Assembly (NCBI GenBank): GCA_963970005.1
Contig: CAXAMN010023361.1
Location: 67,576-131,575 of the forward strand
DNA: 64,000 bases
From: Durusdinium trenchii
Taxonomy: Eukaryota; Sar; Dinophyceae; Suessiales; Symbiodiniaceae
Direction of reading: 5' to 3'
How positions within the stretch are numbered: the first letter of the stretch is position 1; each line of letters starts with the position of its first letter. The notes under the pieces were generated by a model. It made no database searches, was not told the DNA's origin, and worked only from the letters and a program-made list of their open reading frames with translations. Both the position numbers and the translations under genes were made by a program. Shown piece by piece: positions 1 through 13,524 of the stretch.

Positions 1-617
1 CTCCGCCAAGCTTGACCACATCGGGGGGCACCATGGGGCACCAAGCAGGGTGAAGAGAGGTGAAGAGAGGTGGAGGGTGAAGGGTCAAATTCCGATGGAT
101 TGTTTTGAACACAAAGACTGAGGCATACTCATGGGATCACAAGAACAGTTTTGTGCAGCGCGTTCACCAGCTCAGGACCTGGTGTTGGGCTGAAGACCTT
201 GGCCCTGGGCCCAGCCAACCCAGGGCCATGGTAGGGTCACTTTGCTTGACCAATCTATAGTCACCCATGATCCAACACCCTAAAATATCCTAAACTCATC
301 TTTAAAATTTGTGACCTTCATATAGCTGACCTTGCTTGTCAGGGGTTCTGAAGGCTCGAATCCTGCTGTTTTTGGAGGGCTCAAATCCTATCCGAATTCT
401 TAAGGTCGATGGACTATGATGGACTGCCCTGCTCTCTTGGTTTGCCAAACGCTTTATCCTCATATTGCATTGAACCAATTGAAACTCCATTAGACTCTGC
501 TGCGCAGAAGCTGCATATCCTAACATTCCTAACCACCCAAGAAGCCGCAGGACCAACAGCCTCACCGTTCAACACCCGAAAAAAAAAAAAAAAAACACTT
601 CAACAAGTTCTCCCACG
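1..617. other. Gene-poor left edge
   Basis: No reading frame here looks like protein. Short open frames exist on both strands but show no family pattern. There is a short direct duplication of a GTGAAGAGAGG motif near 50-70 and an A-rich run at about 579-596. Nothing else is visible. Confidence 0.5.
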
Positions 618-1133
618 CTACTAGGAGCAAAGGGCATCGCTACTAGGAGCAAGGACACTACTAGGGGCTCCTGGCCATACTACTAGGAGCAAGGACACTA
701 CTAGGGGCTCCTGGCCATACTACTAGGGGCAAGGACACTACTAGGAGCTCCTGGCCATACTACTAGGAGCAAGGACACTACTAGGGGCTCCTGGCCATAC
801 TACTAGGAGCAAGGACACTACTAGGAGGTCCTGGCCACACTACTAGGTGCAAGGACACTACTAGGAGCTCCTGGCCATACTACTAGGAGCAAGGACACTA
901 CTAGGGGCTCCTGGCCATACTACTAGGAGCAAGGACACTACTAGGAGGTCCTGGCCATACTACTAGGAGCAAGGACACTACTAGGGGCTCCTGGCCATGC
1001 TACTAGGAGCAAGGACACTACTAGGAGCTCCTGGCCATACTACTAGGGGCAAGGACACTACTAGGAGCTCCTGGCCATACTACTAGGAGCAAGGACACTA
1101 CTAGGAGCTCCTGGCCATACTACTAGGAACAAG
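618..1133. repeat. 40-bp minisatellite, TACTAGGAGC family
   Basis: About 12-13 head-to-tail copies of a 40-bp unit run through this stretch. Each unit holds two ACTAGG(A/G)GC cores separated by AAGGACACT and CTCCTGGCCAT. Copies differ by a few substitutions, for example AGGAGC against AGGGGC, so the array is old enough to have drifted. Open frames crossing it are by-products of the repeat. A related array lies at 21101-21763 in the opposite orientation and shares the boundary motif that includes GCGATGCCCTTTGCTCC. Confidence 0.95.
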
Positions 1134-4100
1134 AAGCTACCATGAAGGAGTCGATGTGTCGATGGTCGAGTCGCGTCGACGAGACCACGAGCGTGGAGAA
1201 GCAACGACCGTACGACGAGTCTCGTCCCTCGGCCGAGAGACAAGACCAGCGGTTCCTCTGTGCTCAGAGGGGCACGGAGGTTCAGCAAAAGCCTCCAGGC
1301 AAAACACATGTGGGGTCGTGGGCAACTAGGAAAGCCCACTGAGATTGATAGAGAGCCGGCATAAGTTTGCTTTTACCTGTTGATCACTGTCACTGTTTAG
1401 TCGTTTTTGCGACCAAGCCGGTGTTCTTGGCTTCTGCAAGACCAGTCCCCAACTGATGAGAATCCCTGCAATGTTCAACGAAACTGAGAGAAACACAGCT
1501 TTGAGGATAATAGTATTGCACACATTTGCACGCTATCTCACGCTAGGCCATAATAGTTATTTACACAGATAAGAAGGAGCTCAGGTTGATGTATCTATTT
1601 ATACTTACTGTACATCCCTACCCTGCCAGTGTCCTCCCGAAGGTGGTTTCTTTTACCCCACCTCGTTTTTTACCTGTTGAGCACCAGACAGTGCCCGTGT
1701 ACTCGGACTCGTGCAGCTCCGGTGGTTTCGGGGGGGTTCGGCCAGAAGAACACCCCGCTCGGAGTGCGGGCAAAGGGCCCTACAGTAGGCGCTCGTTTGG
1801 GAGATCCACCGATCCACCGACCTCCAAGGCTCTTTGGGCGAAGGAATTGATTGGGAAGGGCCAACCAGGCTCGAGCTGGTGCTTCGGGACGCAGGCTCGA
1901 GCTCGACCGCGGCCGAGTGCACGTGGAAGGCTCCAAAACCAGTGTCCAATCCATGACTTAGCACGGATTGGGGAGCCAAACGGATTGATTGTGCAAACTT
2001 GCTGAAGACCAGATCAAGCATCAATTCCTGAGAGGTTCCTTTAAAGTGTCAAGAAGTCCGCCAACCCCGCGGCCTTCAGGACTCAGTTTGTTCGACACTT
2101 GTTGCGTCAACGCCAAATGCGCCACCATGGAGCAGGGAAGACTCAACACCTTAGACCCATACAGGCCACGTTCAAAAGGCCCCTGGCTCTTGGTGGCTAC
2201 CTTAGAGGGCTCCTATCATGTCCTAAACGGTCAAACCTAGACCTTCCAGTCATTCTCAGACCGCTCCAGTCACCTCAAGGGGACCCCACCCGGCACGCTT
2301 CGACGCCCCCCCCCCCCCCCCCCCCCCGGTGCCTCACGCTGTAGACGGGCGACGCCTCCTCCTCGTTCTCCGGCTCCGAGGACGCGCTGCCTCGGTCCGG
2401 AGGCGGACGAGCGCGAGCTGAGAGTGAGCTGATGGGAATCCCGAGTGATGTTACTGGTTGAGTCGATCCGAGTGATGCTGCTTCCACTTGCGGGACCGTT
2501 TTTGTTTTTTCTATGAAGAATTCAGGCTCTAGCGCTGCATTTTCGACTTCCAACCTTGCTTCAAACCCGCTGAGGCAAACAAGAGGAGCTCAAATCTGAT
2601 CCACATTGGAAAGAAGTGTAGTCCTTTACTAGTTTTCGCACTCCATGGTCTTCAGGGACCGTCAGACTGAGAAGTTGAGTGACAAGCTCGGTAGTGAAGA
2701 CAGCCAGAAAGTTACTAGACACTGGATTATGAACCTGCAGGTTCTGCATCGGCCAAACTGTTTATGTTCACTGTTGTATACATGTTCCATGACAAAACAT
2801 TGATGCCATGTATTCCAAAAACATCAAGGCACAACAGCAGCATTCAGCACCAGCCACAGGATAATTCATGGGTGAAAAGCACATGAGGCGCCCTCGAAAT
2901 CAATTGTTTCCGACTGGTGCAAAAGTTGAAATAATCATTCGTTTTTCGGGGGCCCTGGGCCTTATTGCTTTACATGGATTTGTGTAGTAAATCAAAACGA
3001 TTTAGATTCAACATGACTCTGGAATCCATTCCTAACACGCTCGAACATAGATGATGGACTTCTTTGTTCAGGTGCTGTCTATATATGTCTAGGTTCGTGG
3101 GTCTATCCCTTGGCCTGGTGTGTTCGTGTAACAAGTGCCTACGTATCGAGAAGTTATCGCTAAAGTTTTAGCATTGGAACGGGGCAATCACCCTGGACAA
3201 CCAATGCAAATGATGCGACAACTTCAGGAAACACGAGCACCACAGGTTGAATTGTATATTGGTTTTGCCAGCTTTGTGAATGTGCAACATTATTTGGTTG
3301 GTTAATGCCAAGTTGAAGGGTATTTGGTTGCAGGATGTTGCAGCTTATCATTCTTGGGGGGGCCCTATCTTTACGGTTGGTTGGTGTACTTTCTCAGCAC
3401 GACTGCTCTCTCCCTACTGAAGTGACCTAACACCCACTGGGTGGTGTTGCAAACTGTTCCTCTCTACAAGCCGGTGGGTTTTCAGGTGGAAAAAAACCAC
3501 CAAAGTCCGCAAAAGCGTCCGCAAAACCACCGGTTCAGCTGAAACCACCGGTGGCTGTCCAGATGTTCACGGCTACACCTCCTCCACTCCGTCCCGGCAG
3601 CTCACCGGCCCAGTGGCTAGCGCTGCTCAAGGTCTCAGGAGTCTCCGTTTCGCTCTCCTTCGGTGTCTCCGCTTCGCTGGTCTCCTGACAGAGTCACCAA
3701 TCTCTGAGAGAAGCTATGCCATGAGCTTCCTCCTAATAGCGATGGCCTCCAACACCTAGAAGCGATGGCCTCCAAACTAATACTTGAAGCTTCCTCCTTC
3801 GCCCAAGCGGCTAAATACAAAAACAACTCAAGTTCCACAATAGCAGAAAACAAAAACAAAGAGCAATCACTTGAAAAAAAAAAAAAACATGGACAGTCTC
3901 GCATTATAATCTCATTAATACAATATATAACATAATATATATATATATAGATATAGATATCCAACCCATTTCTTAGAAGTTCGCCACTTGTTCAAACTGC
4001 ACGCATTTGGCGACAATTTGCGCTCATTGTGCAGCAATTTGTTGTGGGCGTACACCTATATGGCCGGCCCAAGAAAACGTTAGTGAGTCTTCAGTCTTCA

Positions 4101-5677
4101 GCATCTAAAAACATGCCCAAAACCCTTTGAACACCTGACCCAAAAATGCGCATTTCAGGCTACACAAGTCAAAATAGTGCTCAAACCCTAGGTTTGAAAC
4201 AAAAAACAACATGCTACAAATAAAGCTTCAGGTACCTGATAATTGGAGGACTAATCCAGTGAAACAAGACATGAAAACAGTGGAACAAATCACAATCAGC
4301 ATCAATGTAAATCATAAACAACATTGCTGCAAGCACTTGGAAACACATCCAAACACTATGAGAATCTGGCTGGATGCAGATCTGGCGCGTTTCCAACTGT
4401 AGGAGTCACATCGGGGTGACGAACGGAGGTCGGGGTGCCCCTGTTACATCCATGGCCCCTGGATGGGACTAACATATCACCCAACTCCATGCGACTCCGA
4501 CAGATCCAGCCGACCTTCGGCGCAACGACGGGCGCCTTGAAATTGAAGGTGCGCATCGCACCTGGCCGCTGGGTCAGTGATTTCATCTGATTTCCTGGTG
4601 TGGCGGGTGTCTTTTTCACCGCTCCCTAGTGCGTGTCAAGGTGTTGAAATGATTCAACTCAGTCGAAACCCGGGTGGGGCACCCGGCCTTAAAATGATCT
4701 TTCAAAACAAGGACTTGGCAAGTGCATTCGCCCGAACCTTACTGGAAAGTGATTCAAGGAGTAAGGTGACGTTGACATGAGTCATGAGCCCCAAGAAATG
4801 GGTGACGTGATTGACGTGACGTAAAACTGTAAAACAAACAAACCATGACACAAAAACACACGCCCCGAACGCGCCCCAAACGTCCCGTGGAAATGCACAA
4901 ATGCACTGCCATGGCACATGGCAATGGCGATGGTTCTTCAGCAGGCTCAGGAAGCTGTTCATCATGGATCTCAGAAACCTGAGCATTTCCGGTGTTGCGG
5001 AAAAAACAACAAAGCGACTTGCCTGGGGTCTCCCATCCAAAGAGAGTGAATCTAGGGTCTCGAACTGGGGAACTGAAGGTCTTTGAGCGCCTAGTTCACA
5101 GGTCCTCCTACTGCTACCCATTTAATCCAATTTAGAAGAGATTTGCTGTGACTTTATCAACTTTATCACTTTAACACAAAGGCTTGGGCTCGCAAAGAAA
5201 TTCTGCATATCAAAATACATATATATATATTTTTCTGTTTGCTGCGTTGGGATGCTCTGGTTCCTAGAACAAAGTCAGGCTGGATGTTCAACTGATGACT
5301 AGAGAGATACAAGAAGCGTGTTGAGAAGCGAAAGGGGTGTTGAGATTGAATCTGTTTAGAAGACCTGCAATGACATCCTGAACTCATGCATCAAACGACC
5401 AACTGCTCGGTTCACGCCCAACTGCTTGGATTGCAAACCTGTTCCTGGAGACCTGCTCGGAGTCTGGCGACCTGGCCTCTGCAATGTCCGCGGCAATGTC
5501 CTTCGCAACTTTGATGGGCGCTGACTCTTCATCCGAGTCTGACAGGTCCTCGGTTTCAGAATGAACAATGCGAGGGATTGCAAGGGTGTATATTTAATAC
5601 AGTAAGGAAACATGTAATTACATGTATACAGTATATCATCATATATTATCCGCGAAAAAAGCAACAGCAATCTACTG
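1134..5677. other. Gene-poor interval with simple repeats
   Basis: I see no supportable gene. A GC-rich patch at 1140-1340 follows the minisatellite, and another at 1740-1960 has open frames on both strands without a recognisable product. There is a C homopolymer at 2306-2327, an A run near 3867-3881, and AT dinucleotide tracts near 3936-3960 and 5217-5231. At 3720-3790 a dispersed motif (AGCGATGGCCTCCAA) occurs twice. It recurs near 7150-7195 and 53175-53200. Confidence 0.5.
2306..2327. repeat. Poly(C) homopolymer
   Basis: An uninterrupted run of 22 C, flanked by GACG and GGTGCC. Such a run is prone to length error in assembly. Confidence 0.95.
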
Positions 5678-6850
5678 TCATTTCCTCTCATCGGACTTCT
5701 CACGTGAGTATTCAGGATAGTTGTTCAGGTTGTCATCTAGCTTTAATGGCACGTGTGCATAATTATCGTCTCCCTTTCTCGTTGTGAATTTTAACCTACC
5801 CTCCAGCTCCGCAAATTCCGCTGTGCCCAGCGCGCTACGGATATTCCGCATGGTCCAATAATTGAAGTTCACTCTACTCGCAGTCATTTCCTTTACCGGC
5901 TCGCAAATACAATCTGTTCGTCCGGATGCTTTGAGTAATGTGATGGCCATGTTGCAGTCTTCACTTGTAGCCTCATGACCTGCCTCCCTCATCAAGCGGG
6001 CCATCGTGTCCAACAGGCCATCGATGTCTTTACTGCGGAACCATGCGTTGCATGTCATCAACCCAAAACAAAGCACCGCGAGGAACTTGTGCCTTGGCTG
6101 CAGTGGCAATGAAGACATTCAGGTCCGAAGGCTGTGGCTGAACACCGTGGTCAAGCATGTTTTGAAATACATGCTCCGCAGCATCCAAATTTCCTGCCTC
6201 CTTTGCAGCATTCAGCAAGGCTCCAAAATCAGCAAATCCGAGTTTAAAGCCGGCATCCCGCAGTGCGTCAAACCACAGCTGGGCCCTCACCATATCACCC
6301 TGTCTGGTGGCAGCACTGACCATCATATTAATGCCACCTGTGCAGCTTTTATCTTTTCAAACCCCTTTCAGCTGCTTGAAGATCGCATGCTTTCGAAGCG
6401 GTTGCAATTACAGCCCCATATGAGGTAGAAGGAGGATTGATACTATGCCATGGCCTGAAACCATTCTTCAGCAAACTTTCAATCTCCATGGCTTAGATGC
6501 TGCTAAGATTGCTGCAGTGAAGCAATGTGCATCCGGCTCAAGTTTAAAGTCTGCAAGCTTGCCGAACCAGGCCTCTGCATCTTCTACATTTCCTGTGTTG
6601 GCTGCATGGTGATGGCGGCCTCCTGTCCTACAAGATCTTCAAGACATTCAATGGCTGCTCGAAGGTCTCCACCCCTTGATGTTCTCAAACGATCCAAAAT
6701 CTCAGCGATGTCGCCCTCGCCTGTGGCCTGGCGGTTCTCTTTCTTGCGCTTGTTGAGACCTCGTGGCTCCCTGACTTTTGCCAGACTACACGCCGTGGCT
6801 GGTACTGGTAAGGCTGGAGCCCTAAACCCAAGCCTGGACAAGGGCAAGCA
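5678..6850 (-). pseudogene. PPR protein, frameshifted relic
   Basis: Read on the minus strand, this stretch encodes a pentatricopeptide-repeat protein, a helical-repeat RNA binder typically used in organelle RNA processing. The frame breaks repeatedly. The N-terminal part (about 6847-6606) is basic and ends in a helix around ECLEDLVGQEAAIT. One base later in frame, PPR units continue: NTGNVEDAEAWFGKL (to about 6466), then YGAVIATASKACDLQAAE in another frame, then AATRQGDMVRAQLWFDALRD and NAAKEAGNLDAAEHVFQNM (6326-6030). The C-terminal piece with AMARLMREAGHEATSEDCN-like spacing follows at about 6045-5678. Each break falls inside or between PPR units and joins sensibly with a change of one or two bases. 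That is decay or sequencing error rather than clean introns. No start, transit peptide or PPR target can be fixed. Confidence 0.75.
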
Positions 6851-9800
6851 TGAGTACCCGTGAGAGGAATTGCGTGCAATGGCTAGCTGCTAAACAAAGT
6901 TGACTTGTTACTTGTTGCCGAGGAAACAAGCCTGACGCGCGGGTAAGTTGATATCGCTGATATGATACACTTCTATTTTTGTTTGTAGTGTTTGGCCAGG
7001 TTAGAAGAACTCATCGACCAATGGCCATCGTCTGGATTTCATAGCATCCAAATGATCCTGGAGCATGATCCAAGCGAGCATGACAGCAACTAACTACACC
7101 GTGGGCTTTGGAGCCTAGCCTTTGTTACTAGTAGCTTCTTGCCACTAGTGGCAATGGCCTCCAACCTAGAAGCGATGGCCTCCAACCTAGAAGCCGTTGA
7201 TTAATGTTCAAGAATCATATAAAACAAGTTCCACGTCAAAAGTGGCCCTGAGCCCCAAGCAACAGGGTCTGAAGTCACACATCCGTATAAATATTGTGGT
7301 GGTAATCTATCACCAGGGGCCAGTCTGACATCTGTTTTATGCCAAGAGTCTGAGAAGTCATCCAGGTTCAACACCTCTTGCTTCTGAGGCAAGTGGAAAC
7401 CACCGTTTGAGTAGTGGTTGCTGCAGTAAGTGTGGTCATAGCCGTAGTGATAGCCTCAGTTTTTTGGCCCGAAAGGTAGCTGTACAAGTTTCGGAGAGGG
7501 CCTTCAAGTACCACCCTATTGCCCATGAGAAGACCGTAACCTCACATCGGCACGGCACCAAGACGCCACCCTGTTGCTGAAAACCCAAGATTACCTGCAT
7601 AACATGCATCCCCAATTGAAGTTAAATTAGGGTCTGGATCTGTTCATATATATATATATGTTATATGTATATGTAATTATATGTATATATACATACACAC
7701 ACGGTATATACGGATACAATAGAATTACAATATCAATACACAATATTTATATGTTCATACGACTGGTGCAACAAAAGTCTCCTGTCTCCTGTCAACAACC
7801 AGTCCACGCCCCCAGCAAATATTGCTCCGTCTTCCCATTTTGTGAAGTGGTTATGTGCCTCCAAAGTCCTGTGAAAGCAATGTCACGGTCCCAGTGGCTT
7901 TTTACCAAGTCCGTGGATCTGTCCCGAAATGAAAACTTCCCTAAAGTCAGCTTGCAGCACAAAAGGTTATCAAATACATGAAATATTTGATGATGACTTC
8001 TGCTTAAGTGGGGTATAGTCCTTGCAGTGCTGAAAACAAACACGACCGCATGGGGAAAAAAAACAGCAAAGATGCTCCCCATGTCATAGGAGTTCATCTG
8101 CTGGCCATAGTATTGGTATTCCATGGCTGCGACGCCCTGGCGTGCTGCGAAAATCCGCTGCAACCTATTCAGTCGTTTGTTATGCTGCAGAGCTGGGAGG
8201 GTCCAGACTGTCCAGACTTGGTTTCGCGTGAACCCATTTCCTTGTTTTAACATCCACATGGGACATCATGGGAGTAAGCCATCACAAACGTTTCGCAAGG
8301 TGCTGATCAAAAAACACAAGTTAAGAAGGACGCCTTTCAAGAAGGCTGCTTTCAGGGTGGTTAGTGGGTGCCCGGGGTGGTGGGGGGTGGTTGCTAGACT
8401 TTGCTTTTATGTGCGACTCCTACAGCAGTGCCGCATACGGACTGCTCATATTCATACTTAGATGAACCCCCCAAATGAAGAGGTATGAAGAGGTATTCCG
8501 TCCCAAATGGGAAGGATTGATTAAGCATTGGGTCCGGTCGTCCCATCTCCCCGACTCAGCGAGGGCGAACTCGCCCTCCGCGGTGCTCTCCTGAGGCTGG
8601 AAGACAGCGGCCGTGGAGGAAAGCGTCGATGAGTTGGCAAACCTCGGCCATTCGGAAGGTTCCACGCGGAAGGTTCCACGCGGAGGGTTCCTTGCGCCGC
8701 AACCCAAGAAGGTCTCCACTTTGAGGAGCTGACTTGACTTGATCTCATTTTGTCACCGACTTAGCACAAACAAGTATAGAAATTTGTGGCATGTATAATA
8801 TACAGAATGGAAATGCCACACCCTTGAATCCACAAAATGATTCAACATCGCCGCGCATGCCCATATAAGTCGTATGGTTCCGGATTTCAAGGAAGCGGAT
8901 TTCCAGCTTAAAGCACACTGCTGCACTGCTTGGAGAAGTTGGAAGGTCTCCCTACGTCTAATACACAGTCGGCAAGCCAACCCCCAAAAAAACTTCCACA
9001 AGTGGGGGCTACCTCTCCGAAGTACCACAGGCAATAAAAGACGCTTCGTTGAACCAAGATTGAACCAAAGAACTGCACAGCCGTGAGTCTCTACCTACCC
9101 GACTTGGAGCACAGCGAGCACTGCAGTGAACACACTTGAGGTTGTCTACCCCCCTGAATAGTTCCATGCATATATACCACTTTAATGTGATATGTGTTTC
9201 TTCCTTATCGCTTTACAGTGCTCCGACTAAAGTGCAACATGGGTAGTATGCATGCATGCGTGTGTGAGCTGGCAAACATATGCCATGGGACAATTCATTC
9301 CAGACGCCCGCACAGCTAGTACAGCTAGTGGGCCATTGCGTACGAGTGTACGGGGAGGTGTTTTACGAACTCTGGTTATCGATTTTGTTTTTGGTGTGTC
9401 ATCCTTTTCCGGCTTGGTACAAACATCGACGTCTATGCGCAAACAAAGATACTGCAACACAACACTCCTCACTGTCTTTGTGGCGGAGACAAACCTGAGA
9501 AGAAACGCATCTTGTTAATTACTATAAACGGTTGTCCATCTGCAAGGTGTTTCATGTTTCTTCTTTTATGTTCATTTATATTCATCCTTATAGTTTACGG
9601 TGGACGACGCATCCTTCTGGCAAACTTGCAAAACAACATGTCATAATACTTTCCTGCATGTAGTTCTTTCTTTTGCTGTAATACTCTCTCTGGTGACGAT
9701 GCTTCAACAGTATATTATGGTGTTCTTTGATCGGGGAAACGAACCAGCCGTTTTCGGAAACAGCCACGACCGCCCCCCTGGCCTGCCTGTGCTTCTTGCA

Positions 9801-10666
9801 GTTCAAGGCGCATCTTTTTAGTCAGAAAGATGAGGACACGTAAATGAATCTTCAGCGCAGGACCTCATCGCTGGTCCGTGGGCCGGTGCGAAAAGGGATG
9901 AAGACCCGAAGCCGAATGGGAGATCTTGGGAGTATCAACTATCCATTTTCAAAACCATCCTTGGACTCAAACCTGACAACCCTTTCTTTGATTGATGGCC
10001 CAGAATCCTCCATCGCTCGATCATCCGTTGAAAAAGAGATTTGGGACTATATGGTAAGTACTCATCTACGTCTATGAATGTATGATCCTTGACCAGGTAA
10101 TTCAAACAAATTGTATCAGGATTCGTGCATTTCAGACAGCCAAGCAGCTGTTTTGTCAAAAATGCTTCTGTGAGAAGTGGTGCTTTCCTTCCCCAACCTT
10201 CATTTCTAGTAATCTTCCACATCTTATCATACCTTGGACATGTTTAACCAAAAGCAGGGATAAAATACTGCCGTTGCAAAAGTAGCTCGTGTTGTTTAAC
10301 CAAATTCCTATATGATGTGCTCCACAAGGTTCGATAGATTCTCATCGAGCAACTGGCCGACACTAAGGTTGCTCACGAGTGAGTGTGGAAGTTTCACCAA
10401 CCCTTAGCCACTATATATAGAATTCAAAGACCATGTTCTTTTGATGCAAAGCTCTTGACATACTCTAATTATAAGCCATGCAAGAAGCAACATCACGGCT
10501 CTACACATCTTTGCACCATCAGAGTTCTTCCCGTGATCCAAGCACCCGAAGCTGCCGAAGCCAGAGGGCCAGGTGCACCGAGTGCCCCGGCAGGGCACAA
10601 ATGCCAGGCTAGCGCGTTGCTACGCTTATGTAACGGGGAGTTGGGGTTGACAAGTTGTCTAGCCAA
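6851..10666. other. Gene-poor interval
   Basis: No gene can be supported. AT dinucleotide tracts lie near 7645-7700. A hairpin near 8783-8820 has arms GTGGCAT and ATGCCAC. A 15-bp tandem (GGTTCCACGCGGA) occurs at about 8655-8695. The minus strand at 8540-8719 has a frame with coding-like composition (…STAAVFQPQESTAEGEF…), and both strands at 9844-10222 have frames, but none shows a family pattern. Confidence 0.45.
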
Positions 10667-10960
10667 ATGGCACAGAAAAGGGCGAACGGCGGCGTGAGTG
10701 TGGCTGGCAAATTCTTCTGGCCCGGACCTGCGAACATCAAGATCAAGGCTGGCAAGCCGAAGGACATAAACTTTATGAAGTGTTCTGGAAACGGTTTCGT
10801 TTGGATTGATTTATTGGTATAAAGGTGGGATCCAGCAACTCTGAAGGAGGGTCTTCTTGGCTTTGTGAGGTGCCCAATGTATCCCACGGATGCTTCGATT
10901 TGGCGACAACGAACCCCAATAGTGCGTTTCTTCAAACCCATTCATGGCCGCATGGACTGA
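10667..10960 (+). pseudogene. Coding-like frame with one in-frame TAA
   Basis: Starting at the ATG at 10667, one frame runs to a TGA at 10958-10960 and is broken only by a TAA at 10820-10822 (codon 52). Before the stop it reads with pieces such as VAGKFFWPGPANIKIKAGK and NFMKCSGNGFVWIDLL. After it the same frame continues with RWDPATLKEGLLGFVRCPMY and RTPIVRFFKPIHGRMD. Both halves have the residue mix of a real soluble protein, and neither strand offers a better frame. I do not recognise the family. The TAA cannot be removed by an intron of normal size because good coding lies on both sides within about 10 bases. A single-copy decayed gene or an exon end near 10819 (GGTATAA as donor) are alternatives. 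Confidence 0.4.
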
Positions 10961-12116
10961 CTCCAAACCTTCTCGGTTTGGGCTCCAATGTTGAACTACG
11001 TTGAGTGTAAGTGTACTTGGGAGTCAGTCCCTACCTTCTGATCCTTCTGAGGGTACTTTGAGGCCTACTTGATGAGTAGTCAGTCGTCACATCATGATTT
11101 TGTGCCGCACCCTCGGTCAGGTGAGGTCCCTTGAAACTGCCCTCTTTGGATGTCAAGAATCCTGCTGATGATCCCCATGTCAACTACTTAGCTAAAAGGA
11201 TCAATTGCATGTCCAAAGTGCTAGCAATCTTCCATGAGTCTCTACAAACGCACACTGCACTTCACCTGGCATATCCACATGGTACAAATGGAGAAACACG
11301 GTGGGGATCCCGACACGGTGCAACCTCTGCGGAGGTGCCATAGTCAAAGAGTTTGAAGCCGCGGTGCTGGTGTTCCTCCGCGTGCGTTCGAACCTTCCCG
11401 GTTGAGAAAACTAGGGGACACGTGTTAAACACCCAGCTCTTTCATGGACATGAACATGGCTGATACAGGGGAAACACTATGCCTAAGTCCTGCCTAGGTT
11501 GCTTAGTCATGCATGGCACCGCTAGATGCAAAAGTCATACCTCATGCCTAAAGTGCAAACCCCCGAATATACATTTGGACACAAACATCTATAGAGGTCG
11601 CCTGCGATTCAGGTTTGGGCACGACATCTCACGAAACCTTCCCTGCAGCAAATTCTGGTTTACTCTTGCTTCTGGGCATGACATTGTCTGTTGCCTGTAT
11701 GTATACTGCATGTCAATGTTAGAGGCCAATGGATCGTGCACCTCGGGCGGTCCCTACCCATCAGGATAATCACACCTTGTTGGACCAGGTTTCTACATGT
11801 CCAGTCCAGTCCAGTTTCCAATGTTTTGTTTGATATATATATATATACAGTATATATGCACTCAAATGCAATAGCTTATATTTGCCTCTTGTCTGGAGGT
11901 GTTTGTTGATGCTTCCATGAGCCTTGCACATTGCCCCACTTTGCCAATCCTGAAAATGGTTAGAAAAGCGCAGCGGCTGAATTTGCGTATGGATTCTACA
12001 CCCTGCTATCGGGCCCCCGGCCGCTCCTGTCTGCCAATGTGCAGGACTGTGGTCGACATTGGAAACAGCACCTGAATGGAATGAACTCACGGCTCTTCTC
12101 TCGATGTTTGAATTTC

Positions 12117-12236
12117 TTTGCAAATAGACACGTACATAGAAACGTACATAACATGAAATAGAAACGTACATAACATGACATAACATAGAAACGTACATAG
12201 AAATGTCTGCAAATAGAACCGTACGAGTACATAACA
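12117..12236. repeat. Short tandem repeat, AGAAACGTACATAACATGA unit
   Basis: Imperfect copies of a roughly 19-bp unit (GAAACGTACATAACATGA) follow one another five to six times with small deletions. No coding is implied. Confidence 0.8.
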
Positions 12237-13524
12237 CCTCGGACTCATGCCCCAGTTCTTGGCAACCAGCATTTAGAAGATAGACTGCACCCCAGTTCTG
12301 ATCCTTATATGACCACAAACAACAACACCAGCTTGGAACCTGTGTGATCCTTCAGCCATACCAACGTTGGACTTTCAGAGCAGTGCTCGCGGCTCGCCGG
12401 GGATTACAGGTGCCCAATCGGATGGTGCTCGCTTTGCATTTGCATGTTCTGTCTGTGTCAAATTTGAATGGCCACAACTCGGACGTTCGACACATGGGAA
12501 ACCGATTGAACTGGGCTGTTGGAGAGGACACACCTGCGGACACCACGGACACCATGCCCCGCGGTGTCACACACTGCACAGCATGAGATCAGCATCGGTT
12601 TTGCAGGAATATCGACCCACTGGACACCCAATTCGCCACATGCCTTCAGGTTTTCAAAGGGAATTGGCTGTCTGAGTATCCAAACATCAGAGCAGCATGA
12701 TGACGTTGGATTTCAATGGGATTCCAATGCTTGCAATTGAAGGTGCATGAAGGTACTACAGTATACAGTCTTCCCCTTAAAGCTTTGAGTTGAAACCGCT
12801 GGACTTGCAGTGATTGACTTGCGGCCCTGGCTTCAAAAGGACCGGTCGGACAGGGAAACATGAAGTTAATATACACATTACCCACATGATCAGTTGGAGC
12901 ATTTTTTTCAGATGCGAGCCATCGCAAAAACGTCCTTTCAATGGAAGTCTCAATCTGAATGTTTTGGTCCTAATTCTGGGACCCCATCCACGAAGTGAAA
13001 CCCATTCCACATAGTATCGCAGAGTCCCACACCCCAAGTGAAACCCCAACAAGGCTGTCCGATGTATTTTTGTTTCTTTCAACGACTCATTACTTGAGAT
13101 TCGCGACGAACGGCGCTTTACGTTGAGATTCGCAAACTCTGACGCACGACAGGTTCGCAAGCAAATGATCGCGGACGAATCGGACGGTGCGCCCAGTGAT
13201 CCTCCCATGGCAGAGCAGTGGGAGCAACCACGGTGTGAAAGCAAATTAAAACCCCATGTTTTCAAGGTTCCTACGTTCGGTTCTTCTGTCCCTTCGGCTC
13301 AATCGCCAGCCAACCGATGAGCCTCGCTATTGCAGGAGCCAACCGATGAGCTGTATACTGTAGTGTGAAAGTGCAATGCCCGGAACAATCAATAAAGGAC
13401 GCATCAGGCGCCACGACCAGAACATGCCAGGGGCTGCAAGCCCACCGAGTCATCCGAACGTCCGAGCAAATCAGCGGTGGACATCGGCAAAAGGGGACAT
13501 CCGCTCAGGTAGACTATTGATGAT

